Shown: positions 1 through 6,654 of the stretch, in pieces
Position numbering within the stretch: position 1 is the first letter of the stretch
Layout: every line of letters begins with the position of its first letter
Assembly: GCA_016209525.1 (NCBI GenBank)
Contig: JACQWK010000431.1
Coordinates: 1-39,387, forward strand
Direction of reading: 5' to 3'
Origin: Verrucomicrobiota bacterium
Lineage (GTDB): Bacteria; Verrucomicrobiota; Verrucomicrobiia; Limisphaerales; SIBE01
DNA length: 39,387 bases
Notes under the pieces: generated by a model
What the model saw: only the letters and a program-made list of their open reading frames with translations
Databases searched by the model: none
What the model was told of the DNA's origin: nothing
Made by a program: the position numbers and the translations under genes

Positions 1-384
1 CGAGCGGAGTATTTCAAAACTCCGAGCGCCGAGACTTTCGACAAGCTTGTTGAAGCGGTTTCCAAAGCACAACGGTCCCGCGAGGTTTTCACGTCCAATG
101 TCGCGGTTTTGAATGTAAGGCGCACCGAGATTACCGAGCGTCCGGAAGTTCGCGATTTATTGACGCGCGCTTGCCGGATCGTCCACAAGCGCCTTTCTGA
201 TCTGGCGGCTCAGCACTTAACCGACGAACTGGCCCGCTGCGGAGCAATTGGTGTCGAATTCACCGGCTGCGCTACCGCCGATGCGCTCCGCAAGAAAGCT
301 GAGCGGCTCGATGACGAGCTAGCTTATCTGGCCAACCCCGACCGGCCTTGTTGGTCGTCTGAAGCGGTTTTAAGAAGCGTTTGA
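1..384 (+). CDS. Hypothetical protein, 5' end outside window
   Basis: The frame is open from the first base to a TGA at 382-384, giving at least 127 residues, so the true start lies upstream. An internal TTG at 109 could also start a 91-residue version. The product is charged and probably helical, with a stretch ACRIVHKRLSDLAAQHL and an acidic C-terminal part (KKAERLDDELAYL). I see no signal peptide, membrane segment or catalytic motif and do not recognise the family. It lies left of the tRNA-like scar at 2765, in what seems to be accessory DNA. Confidence 0.5.
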   Translation, partial: RAEYFKTPSAETFDKLVEAVSKAQRSREVFTSNVAVLNVRRTEITERPEVRDLLTRACRIVHKRLSDLAAQHLTDELARCGAIGVEFTGCATADALRKKAERLDDELAYLANPDRPCWSSEAVLRSV

Positions 385-528
385 GAATTTTCTGCCGATC
401 CCTGGGCCGGGCGTCGGCAGTCACGCAAGGCGCCCGTTCCGGCGGTTCATTTATGGCTAGGCATGGCCATCCTCCACGGAACGGAGCGCCGAGCGTTTTC
501 TGGAACTTCTACAAATGATCGGAGAGCA

Positions 529-708
529 ATGAAGCATCCTCGACCCCATTCTGAACCCCGATGGTTGTCGCAGTTGATCGACCGACTCGACCAAGAGTCA
601 GAACCCGGGCGTCGCTTGCGCATTGCCGGGCAGACGAGGCGAGCGGGCCGGCAGCAACCGGGAAGTAAGCGACCGGAGACATCGGCACTTCTCAAGGCGA
701 AACCATGA
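529..708 (+). CDS. Possible small basic protein (59 aa), doubtful
   Basis: An ATG at 529 follows a purine-rich GGAGAG closely and opens 59 codons rich in Arg and Pro. The stop TGA overlaps the next small ORF in an ATGA arrangement, which is the main argument that it is translated. The composition is low in hydrophobic residues, and the family is not recognised. It could equally be a chance ORF in GC-rich intergenic DNA. Confidence 0.22.
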   Translation: MKHPRPHSEPRWLSQLIDRLDQESEPGRRLRIAGQTRRAGRQQPGSKRPETSALLKAKP

Positions 709-878
709 ACTACATCCCAGTGCCCGAGGCGTGGGGGCGCGAAGGCTGGTCCTACTGCAGCGAGGAAGCGGCGCGGCAGAAGTTCGACCAACTCGTCAGC
801 CGAGACGCCAGAAGCCCCGAATTGCTTCACACGGTCCGCGAGGGACGCGTCAGAACACTCCGGGTAGGGTCAAGTTAG
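705..878 (+). CDS. Possible small hypothetical protein (57 aa)
   Basis: The ATG at 705 has an AAGG Shine-Dalgarno-like sequence seven bases upstream and overlaps the stop of the preceding small ORF by four bases. The 57-residue product has protein-like composition (EGWSYCSEEAARQKFDQLV), with acidic and aromatic residues and no membrane segment. I do not recognise it. The start context and coupling make it more credible than its upstream neighbour, but a chance ORF remains possible. Confidence 0.35.
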   Translation: MNYIPVPEAWGREGWSYCSEEAARQKFDQLVSRDARSPELLHTVREGRVRTLRVGSS

Positions 879-1287
879 CGGAGCGGTCATCAAAGTGCGC
901 TAAAAGCCAAATGCGTGCGAAGTTCTGAGCCGATCCGAGCCTGAATCCGCGTCCTCGACCGATCCGAGCCGTTGAGCGTCCAGAATCAAGGAGCGAATCG
1001 CCTCTCATATCGCCAGCCAAACGGCCTGCAGGGTACGGTCCACGTCGAGGAAGGCTTGCGGCCGGTCCGATCGGAAAGAACATCCTGACAACGGCGCCGT
1101 CAAAGTCTGGATCAACCGCCAGCCGAGCGTTGAGGGGATAGGCACCTTGACGTTCTTCTGCTCCGGGCCCCGGGATCCTGGTGACGAGAAGCGCGACGGC
1201 TTCAAGACGCCCGTGTAACAGCGTTCGTGCCTGGCAGGTTCGCCCAGAACCTTTCCGCTCTTGTAGGCTGGAATTCCAAGTGGCCGC
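879..1287. other. No convincing gene
   Basis: Short ORFs exist in several frames but none has a good start, a recognisable motif or convincing composition. A short plus-strand stretch near 1090-1218 reads as plausible protein, without a start codon, and could be a gene remnant. Confidence 0.4.
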
Positions 1288-1632
1288 TCAAGACATGGCC
1301 TTCCATGCGACGAACTGCGCACGATTGGCCGGAGTGTTCGGCAGCTTGAATTCTGCCAGCCAGTCGAAAAACTCCGCCATCTCCACGCGGACTAATTGCA
1401 CACGGTAGCCGCGCTCTCTCAACTGCCGCGCGACTTCCCAGTTGACCGCGCGCCATTGGGCGAAGGTCCAACCCGGATTGACGAGCAGGAAGTCGTAGGT
1501 CTGTTCATCGGCGTAATCGGTCAGCGGAATAAGACCCGGCCGCCCGAAGCGTTGAATCCGTTCGAGAATCATTTCGAGGCGAAGGCCCGCTTCGTGTGGC
1601 ACGTCAACCGGAAGGCTCATGTTTGCCGTCAT
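1288..1632 (-). CDS. Hypothetical protein downstream of PIN toxin
   Basis: The frame gives 114 residues from the ATG at 1632. A GTG at 1644 and an ATG at 1620 are alternatives, and no start has a strong ribosome site. It contains an aromatic region (NPGWTFAQWRAVNWEVARQL) and another Trp-containing stretch near the C-terminus, with no signal peptide or membrane segment. It starts about 40 bases after the stop of the PIN-domain gene on the same strand, so the three genes from 2327 down to 1288 probably form one transcript. Its function is unknown; a third component of the toxin-antitoxin locus is only an inference from position. Confidence 0.5.
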   Translation of the reverse strand: MTANMSLPVDVPHEAGLRLEMILERIQRFGRPGLIPLTDYADEQTYDFLLVNPGWTFAQWRAVNWEVARQLRERGYRVQLVRVEMAEFFDWLAEFKLPNTPANRAQFVAWKAMS

Positions 1633-1672
1633 TCTCAAGACCACGTTCCCCGATCATGGGATGGAAGGTGGA

Positions 1673-2170
1673 TTACCGCATGGCCCGCAGCAGGCGTCTC
1701 GGATGCACCGGACTGACCTGGAGAAGATCGGCGTCATTGAAGGCCAGCCGCAAAGCGATCTCGTCAATGTCGAGCAGATGCTTGTCCGAAGTGACGAGCA
1801 GAGGAATGCTTGCGAGGGAAGTTTCCGCCAAGATGATACTGTCATTGAGTTCATCGCCCGGAATCAGCTTTTGATCGAGCAAGGTTTCGCCAAAGCGTTC
1901 GGCAATGGCTTGATCGAGAGAGGACAATTCGAAGGGAGTAATGCGCCAAATCGAAATCCTCTCGGCGGCACGTCCGGCGTAAGTGCGCTGCGGTTCTCCG
2001 GCAAAACTGGAGAGCCATTCCAATTCCAGGACAACCGTGGGGCCAATCCGAAGGGTGTAGCCTCGTGTCTGAAATTCCTCCCGGAAATCTTCCGCCCAGT
2101 CTTTTTCCTCCGCCAGATCGAGCAACAGGTTAGTGTCGAGGGCCAGTTGCTTCTTTGGGTTGGCCGCCAT
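1673..2170 (-). CDS. PIN-domain ribonuclease, VapC-like toxin
   Basis: This 165-residue product has the size and acidic pattern of a PIN domain, a metal-dependent RNase fold. Asp12 lies in LDTNLLLDL, an acidic pair lies at Glu49/Glu51, Asp110 in DELNDSIILAETS and Asp129 in LVTSDKHLLD. These match the usual Mg2+-binding positions. The start at 2170 overlaps the upstream small basic gene by 41 bases, the compact layout typical of type II toxin-antitoxin loci, where the toxin cleaves RNA unless bound by its partner. The PIN assignment is strong. The toxin role is inferred from family and layout, and the RNA target cannot be read from the sequence. Confidence 0.78.
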   Translation of the reverse strand: MAANPKKQLALDTNLLLDLAEEKDWAEDFREEFQTRGYTLRIGPTVVLELEWLSSFAGEPQRTYAGRAAERISIWRITPFELSSLDQAIAERFGETLLDQKLIPGDELNDSIILAETSLASIPLLVTSDKHLLDIDEIALRLAFNDADLLQVSPVHPRRLLRAMR

Positions 2171-2327
2171 AGATACGGACCATGCCTCGCCGGAATAATT
2201 CGGCGCGTTGCTCCCGCGTCATCTTACTGGTCTGCTTTCGCGCTTCCGCTGCCCAACGGGTGCCGTTCGTTTCTTCCGGGTAGTCCAGAGGCTTTTTCCG
2301 TTTGGCGGGATGCGTTCGATTCTTCAT
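2130..2327 (-). CDS. Small basic protein, probable antitoxin of the PIN gene
   Basis: It is 65 residues long, very rich in Lys and Arg, with a probable helical segment (SKMTREQRAELFRRGMVRIY). It lies directly upstream of the PIN-domain gene and overlaps it by 41 bases on the same strand, as an antitoxin usually does. I do not see a clear AbrB, RHH or Phd fold. The antitoxin call therefore rests on size, charge and position. Confidence 0.55.
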   Translation of the reverse strand: MKNRTHPAKRKKPLDYPEETNGTRWAAEARKQTSKMTREQRAELFRRGMVRIYGGQPKEATGPRH

Positions 2328-2986
2328 CGGCTTTGACCTTGATCGTTCTTCCCGGAGCCTACGCCGCAGCGGGAGAGTGGCAAGAGGGAAAACGGCGGGA
2401 ACGAAGAGCGCAGTAGGCAGTAGGCGGGACCGGAACCCGACGCGCCAGGATTCGATTTAAGGCGTCTTTGAGCGAGTGCCGCTGGCCCAGACCTTACCGG
2501 GATCGAATCGTTGACCCTACCCGGCAAAGCGGCAACGGGGCGCACGGAATTTCCCGCTTGGTTGTCGGCAACTGTAGGCAACCGGAATCAGCGGGGATTT
2601 TTGACGATTTTCTCAACCGCAATTATGCCGAAATTGCCGACAAATGCCGACAAAAAACGTGTCAAAATAGTGTCGCGACGTGCCGAATCACCCAAAAGCT
2701 GGACACGCATTAAACCCTTGCGAACATTGGTTTTTATGGGTTTTTCTCGGAAAAATCGTGAAGTCCAAAAAACGGGTTCGAATCCCGTTAGAGTCGCCAA
2801 TTCTTCCCGGTATTTCGCCAATCGGCATTCTGTCCCGACCAATTCCTGACAAGTTAGACTCCATGGCCGCAATCTTCCCAGTGCGCGCAAAGCTCCGCAT
2901 GATCAAGCCCAGACACACCGGACCTTTGACTCAAGACCTCGCGAGAGGCGTCAACCAGCGTTGCATGCAGCGATGGTTCAGCGATG
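2328..2986. other. Gene-poor stretch around the tRNA scar
   Basis: No ORF here is convincing. Two minus-strand ORFs contain the SNGIRT and GFEPV pattern that arises when a tRNA T-arm is translated, so they are artefacts. The only structured feature is the tRNA-like 3' end at 2765-2799. Confidence 0.5.
2765..2799 (+). other. Isolated tRNA 3'-end fragment, probable attachment site remnant
   Basis: Bases 2772-2788 form a perfect T-arm: a five-base stem ACGGG/CCCGT around the loop TTCGAAT. This is followed by a seven-base acceptor strand (2789-2795), a G discriminator and an encoded CCA (2797-2799). The matching 5' acceptor strand GACTCTA is absent upstream, so this is not a complete tRNA. Tyrosine recombinases commonly integrate into tRNA 3' ends and leave such a copy at one edge of the island. 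No integrase gene lies in this window, and the intact tRNA would be elsewhere. Confidence 0.6.
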
Positions 2987-3703
2987 TTATCTTTCCTCAC
3001 TCTTGGACGAAAACCTCCCATGACGCAAAAACCGAATCGTCTCCCGAATCGCTTTGTCGTCACGCACGAGGTAGGGATGAGACGCGTGGACGACCAGATG
3101 ATCCTTCATCCCTGCGACTTTCGTTCTTTGGACTGAGACCTTTCCGTCATCCGGTCCGTCGATCATCGCGCTGTTGATCCAGTTGATTGACCGGTCGCCC
3201 GCAATGACTCCGACTTCGAAGGCCACCGGACCCAGCCGATTGGGAACCGAGTCCGCCCCTGTGCCCAGTTGCCGACCCGCCGGTCCATTGATCATCTCAA
3301 AGACGGCAAGGTCGCCAAGCTTGTCCACGATTTCACTCCCTTGATTCGGTGGTCCAAGCATCACCACCCTTCCCAATCGGTCAATTTTGTTTGTCTTGAG
3401 GTACTGCCGGACGAGTATCCCGCCCATCGAGTGCGTCACGAAATGGATTTTGTTGACTTCCGCGATTTTTGCATCCTGAAGCGCATTGCTGATCGTTGTC
3501 CCCGCGAGTTCTTCGACAGACGACTTGCGCGAAGGATAGTCCACATTCAACACGACGAAGCTTTCCTGCCTGAGCGCTGTTGCCATCTTGGCCATCGAGA
3601 TCTCAGTGCGACACAGACCGTGGAGCAAAACCACACCTTCGGACGCAAATGATGCCACAGGGATGGATGCAAGCAATATCGCGAGCGTTAACGGTCGGTT
3701 CAT
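2987..3703 (-). CDS. Secreted alpha/beta hydrolase, lipase/esterase-like
   Basis: It is 238 residues long with an N-terminal signal peptide (hydrophobic residues 5-20). Next comes an oxyanion-type motif VLLHGLCRT (residues 25-33) and a nucleophile elbow THSMGG with Ser92. A likely acid is Asp182-Asp186, and a likely His is His206 or His209 near the C-terminus. PPNQGSE after the nucleophile is typical of triacylglycerol-lipase-like and PGAP1-like hydrolases that act on esters outside the cytoplasm. It stands alone between the tRNA scar and the decayed toxin-antitoxin pair, and no chaperone gene is next to it. Substrate cannot be predicted. Confidence 0.75.
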   Translation of the reverse strand: MNRPLTLAILLASIPVASFASEGVVLLHGLCRTEISMAKMATALRQESFVVLNVDYPSRKSSVEELAGTTISNALQDAKIAEVNKIHFVTHSMGGILVRQYLKTNKIDRLGRVVMLGPPNQGSEIVDKLGDLAVFEMINGPAGRQLGTGADSVPNRLGPVAFEVGVIAGDRSINWINSAMIDGPDDGKVSVQRTKVAGMKDHLVVHASHPYLVRDDKAIRETIRFLRHGRFSSKSEER

Positions 3704-3823
3704 ACTGATAAGCTGACGGTTTTAGCCGAACGACAGAACCGCGCAACGGGGGCGGTCCGGCGTCTCCGCATTGGCAACTGACGTGGCACGCCCGCGTTCG
3801 CTCCAGTGATTCTTTGCTGTTCG

Positions 3824-4097
3824 CTATCTCCTCCATTGCAACCCGCCGCGAATCCAACGAGGATCGCGACGCATATCGAGAATTGCATAAACACACGCGG
3901 ACTCGCGCTCAAGTTCCTAGCAGACACCGAAAGGAAAGCGTTTCGACAGCATTCGGTGAATCCCTGCGCAAAGGACAAGCGAACCAAGATCGGAGAAGAT
4001 CAACGAAGTAATCACCGACTCCCGACTCGCGTGATTCGTAGAACCGCCGCCCGGCCACCATGTCCTCGGCGGGATCCTCCAGAACGACGACCGTCAT
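3824..4097 (-). pseudogene. Decayed ParE/RelE-type toxin
   Basis: From the ATG at 4097 the sequence reads VVLEDPAEDMVAGRRFYESR, typical of the ParE/RelE toxin N-terminus. After about 40 codons the homology moves to another frame, where CAGIHRMLSKRFPFGV continues the family. A TAG then stands where Tyr is usual, and further on come AILDMRRDPRWI and a final TAG at 3824-3826. The gene thus has one frameshift and one internal stop and should give no functional toxin. Its start overlaps the antitoxin stop in an ATGA arrangement, the ancestral layout. Confidence 0.75.
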
Positions 4098-4310
4098 GAT
4101 TCCGAACCTCGCACGCGGGCTTGGAACTGCTCCAAGGTCAGGAATTTCGCTTCCCCGCCGCGCGCGCGCCTTCCGGTCAGCCAAAACGTCCCGATGCGAC
4201 TCCGGAGAGGCTATCTCTCCAGCGCCGCGGCAAAGTGCGTCCCAAAGCTGCCACATGACTTGGAGCCGTTCGGCTACGGACCTTCTCTCTATTTGGGCGG
4301 TCTCAAACAT
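4094..4310 (-). pseudogene. Frameshifted addiction-module antitoxin
   Basis: The N-terminal part (SVAERLQVMWQLWDAL) fits the small 'putative addiction module component' antitoxin family. About 50 codons in, near a GCGCGCGCGG run at 4155-4170, one extra G shifts the frame. The family ending FLTLEQFQARVRGSES and its TGA (4094-4096) are found in the next frame. Because of the shift, the open frame runs on into the toxin and creates a spurious 133-residue fusion ORF. A sequencing error is possible for this single base, but the partner toxin is damaged independently. Confidence 0.72.
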
Positions 4311-4552
4311 GTGAGCACTTTAGGATCACGCGTTGGTTGGGGCAAGCGCGGTTAAGTATGCGGCAGAAATCGGGGAGCATGCATGCCCTCGCGTGTTCCG
4401 TCCGGCGCCTCACCGGTCGCAACCAGTGCGTGATAGCGTCATCAGATGATGACCGGTTCCAACACACCAGTGTGGTCGGCGATGGCGTCAACAGCCTCCG
4501 GCATCTGCCGATCTCAAGACAATCACGCTCCGTCAGAGCGTAAACGGGTACT

Positions 4553-4587
4553 CGCCGACCCAGGCGCGCGAGGGCGCGTGCGCTCCA
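4553..4587. repeat. Dispersed GC-rich intergenic repeat, copy 1
   Basis: Bases 4553-4587 (CGCCGACC...GGGCGCGTGCGCTCC) closely match 33104-33137. It sits just beyond the 3' end of the IMPase gene in otherwise empty DNA (4311-4606). Confidence 0.5.
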
Positions 4588-4606
4588 AGTTCAATCCGCA
4601 GCTTGC

Positions 4607-5395
4607 TCACTCCAACAGCAGGCTCTTGAGCGGTTCCCAAATCGCCTTTGGCGCAGCCAAGAGCTTCGGCGGTCCGACACCCGCATCGAGGTATTCAAGT
4701 CTCAGTCCGGCTTCTTTCAGAATTACGCGGCCCGCCGCCAAATCCTGAGGTTTGACGTATCCCGTCAGATCGATGTAGGCGTCAAGCGCGCCCGTCGCGA
4801 GCCAACAGGCTGAAAGGGATCCCAAGCCTAGAGCCCGAATCCGGTAAAAATTTCTGGTTAACAGAATGAGCTTTCGCTCGAACCACTCTCTCTCTGCTGC
4901 CGAAAGATTGTGCGTATTCGGGGTGTCAACATTCGCGATCACATCTGAGACCTCGGCGACATGAGGCCCGCTGAGGCGGTGCCCGTCAAGGAAGGCCCCG
5001 CTACCAGAGCAGGCATAAAAGCACTGATCGGACGTCGGAGCGTACACCACACCCAAGACGGGTTCCCCTCGGTAAAGCAACCCCACAGAGACTGAGAAAA
5101 GCGAAGATTGAGCCGCATAGTACTTGGTCCCGTCGATAGGGTCGATCAGCCATTGGTACTCGGACCCGGGGTTCTGGCCGCCAGTTTCCTCCCCGCTCAA
5201 ACCGTGGTCGGGAAACTGGGAACTCAGAGCCGATTTGATATTCGATTCAATGTCTAGATCCACTTGCGTTGCAAAGTCTCGTCGATTCTTGAAGGAAATC
5301 TCCCCCACGTTTGGCCAACGGTTGAGCAGTACCACGCCTTGGCTCCGTGCAATCTGCTTGACCAGTGCAACCGTGATTTCGAGATCAATATTCAA
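4607..5395 (-). CDS. Inositol monophosphatase / bisphosphate nucleotidase family phosphatase
   Basis: It is 262 residues long, the normal IMPase length. Metal-site motifs are present: SGEET at residues 67-71, LIDPIDGT at 83-90 (Asp85, Asp88) and Asp218 in KPQDLAAGRVILKEAG. In the last motif the usual WD is QD. The family removes phosphate from inositol phosphates, fructose-1,6-bisphosphate, histidinol phosphate or 3'-phosphoadenosine 5'-phosphate; the sequence does not decide which. The best start is a TTG at 5395, since a stop lies in frame a few codons upstream and no ATG or GTG intervenes. It lies 47 bases after the TIR-PRTase gene on the same strand. This pairing suggests a shared role, perhaps on a phosphorylated nucleotide, which is inference. 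Confidence 0.82.
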   Translation of the reverse strand: MNIDLEITVALVKQIARSQGVVLLNRWPNVGEISFKNRRDFATQVDLDIESNIKSALSSQFPDHGLSGEETGGQNPGSEYQWLIDPIDGTKYYAAQSSLFSVSVGLLYRGEPVLGVVYAPTSDQCFYACSGSGAFLDGHRLSGPHVAEVSDVIANVDTPNTHNLSAAEREWFERKLILLTRNFYRIRALGLGSLSACWLATGALDAYIDLTGYVKPQDLAAGRVILKEAGLRLEYLDAGVGPPKLLAAPKAIWEPLKSLLLE

Positions 5396-5442
5396 TTCGT
5401 AACTACAGAATCAACAGAGCCCGGTTGCGCCGAAGTGTCGGC

Positions 5443-6654
5443 TCACAGCATCTCCACGCCGGGATAAAGCTCCTCGTCGACCCTGGCTGTGGAGACTTTA
5501 TCCGTGTAGTAGGCCATATACGCGACTATTCCGTTTTGTTTATGCTCGGCTGGCCAGTAATTCCGCGGACCGGAGATGCCACTCCATACAGAGGGATCCC
5601 ACCCTCTGTACACAAGAACGAAAGCGAAGCGAACATCCAGTTTCTTGCCAAACTTCCTCCGCAGGAAACTGACAATCTCGAGTGCGCTTTTTCCGCTTTT
5701 GCATTTTCCGTCCACGACAAGCATGCGCTCCGCGTTACAGGCGTTTACTGTCGGCAACGTTTGGCCGGAGGAATTTTGCCTGGGTATACCTGGTAAGCTC
5801 ACGCAGCCAATGTCTCGTGGACGTTCCGAGTCACGGTGCGTCAGCAACTTGCGTGTGGAAATTACGCCCAGATGCGACCTTAAGAAGAATCTGCTCATCA
5901 TAGAGGCAGCAGCCATACCGCTGGCATTGACGCCCAAAATAATATCGGGGTAGAACTGACTTTGAAGGATGATACTCGAGAGCCGTCTCGCTGCCCATCT
6001 TATGTCGCCCACCTTAAGCTGCTGCCTCGTCTCGCAGAATTCTTTTGGAGGCGACTTCAAATTCAGTTCGGCGTGCTCGGTCCTGTCCAAGAGGATGCTG
6101 GCGACCATCCTGACGTGCTCGCGCCACTTTGTAGAACCTGGACGGACGCGGATGAGTTCGAGTCCCTGGAGCTGCATCAGCGACGTCCACCAAGAGCTTC
6201 TTCGGAGCGGTGGTACTTGCGGAAGCACGAGGACGCGCCTCACTTCGGAGATCCAAATCGGCAAAACGCACCGAAGCGTATCCTTAACTTCCCGTCGGTA
6301 TAGATTCCATTCATGCCAGCACCAATCACTGTCGAAATAAGCCTTTGAGACAATGGGCAGCAAAACAGGTCGCTGTCTGACAGCGTCCAAAATCTCCTTT
6401 TTCCATTTCTTGCCCTTCGGAATTTTCAAATCAAAAAAATATTCGAGCTTTCGTTTGCCTCTCTTTTCGTATTCCGCAGCAAGCGCCTCAACGAAACGCC
6501 TCACGTAACCGCGTTTGTCATCCTTTCGGGCGTAGTTTACAAACAAGGCACACCTGCCTCCTCGAGAGACTTGCGTTGCTCCCTTGAAATTTTGTGGTGC
6601 GGATTTCATGTCCGCATTGTGGCTAATTGCGCCGTTCCTTCTTACTTGGCCCAT
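5443..6654 (-). CDS. TIR domain fused to phosphoribosyltransferase-like domain
   Basis: This 403-residue protein has two domains. Residues 34-190 are a TIR domain: strand A CALFVNYARKDD, BB-loop region FFDLKIPKGKKWKKEIL (73-89), and SDWCWHEW (109-116) placing Glu115 where NAD+-cleaving TIRs have their catalytic Glu. Residues 210-400 resemble a type I phosphoribosyltransferase: PDIILGVNASGMAAA (236-250), a PRPP-loop-like MLVVDGKCKSGKSALEIV (311-328), and YWPAEH (366-371). The PRPP loop has DG in place of the usual acidic pair. No signal peptide or membrane segment is seen. The ATG at 6654 overlaps the end of the phosphohexomutase gene; an ATG at 6609 (388 aa) is the alternative. Its codons are more AT-rich than the operon upstream, suggesting acquisition. 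TIR proteins of bacteria often serve as NADase effectors in phage defence; that role here is inferred. Confidence 0.8.
   Translation of the reverse strand: MGQVRRNGAISHNADMKSAPQNFKGATQVSRGGRCALFVNYARKDDKRGYVRRFVEALAAEYEKRGKRKLEYFFDLKIPKGKKWKKEILDAVRQRPVLLPIVSKAYFDSDWCWHEWNLYRREVKDTLRCVLPIWISEVRRVLVLPQVPPLRRSSWWTSLMQLQGLELIRVRPGSTKWREHVRMVASILLDRTEHAELNLKSPPKEFCETRQQLKVGDIRWAARRLSSIILQSQFYPDIILGVNASGMAAASMMSRFFLRSHLGVISTRKLLTHRDSERPRDIGCVSLPGIPRQNSSGQTLPTVNACNAERMLVVDGKCKSGKSALEIVSFLRRKFGKKLDVRFAFVLVYRGWDPSVWSGISGPRNYWPAEHKQNGIVAYMAYYTDKVSTARVDEELYPGVEML
6598..6616 (-). promoter_or_regulatory. Small hairpin over alternative TIR-gene start
   Basis: TGCGGA (6598-6603) and TCCGCA (6611-6616) form a perfect six-base stem whose seven-base loop contains the alternative start codon ATG at 6609-6607. 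If that start is used, the hairpin could hold down translation. Chance cannot be excluded at this length. Confidence 0.25.

Noticed and set aside
1619-2416. 265-codon plus-strand ORF
   Set aside because: It lies antisense to the PIN toxin and its partner, starts without a ribosome site and has no motif; the minus-strand PIN residues are clearly the coding ones.
2700-2799. A complete tRNA gene ending at 2799
   Set aside because: Only the T-arm and 3' acceptor strand are present. No complementary 5' acceptor strand (GACTCTA), D-arm or anticodon arm can be placed in the preceding 100 bases.
3909-4310. A 133-residue natural antitoxin-toxin fusion
   Set aside because: The fusion exists only because of a one-base shift; the family C-terminus and stop of the antitoxin are intact in the neighbouring frame.
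5443-6025. Reading the C-terminal domain of the TIR protein as a nucleoside deoxyribosyltransferase or kinase P-loop
   Set aside because: The KSGKS stretch follows a hydrophobic strand and Asp as in PRTases, and the GVNASGM loop upstream fits a PRTase; no Walker B or NDT catalytic Glu pattern is visible.
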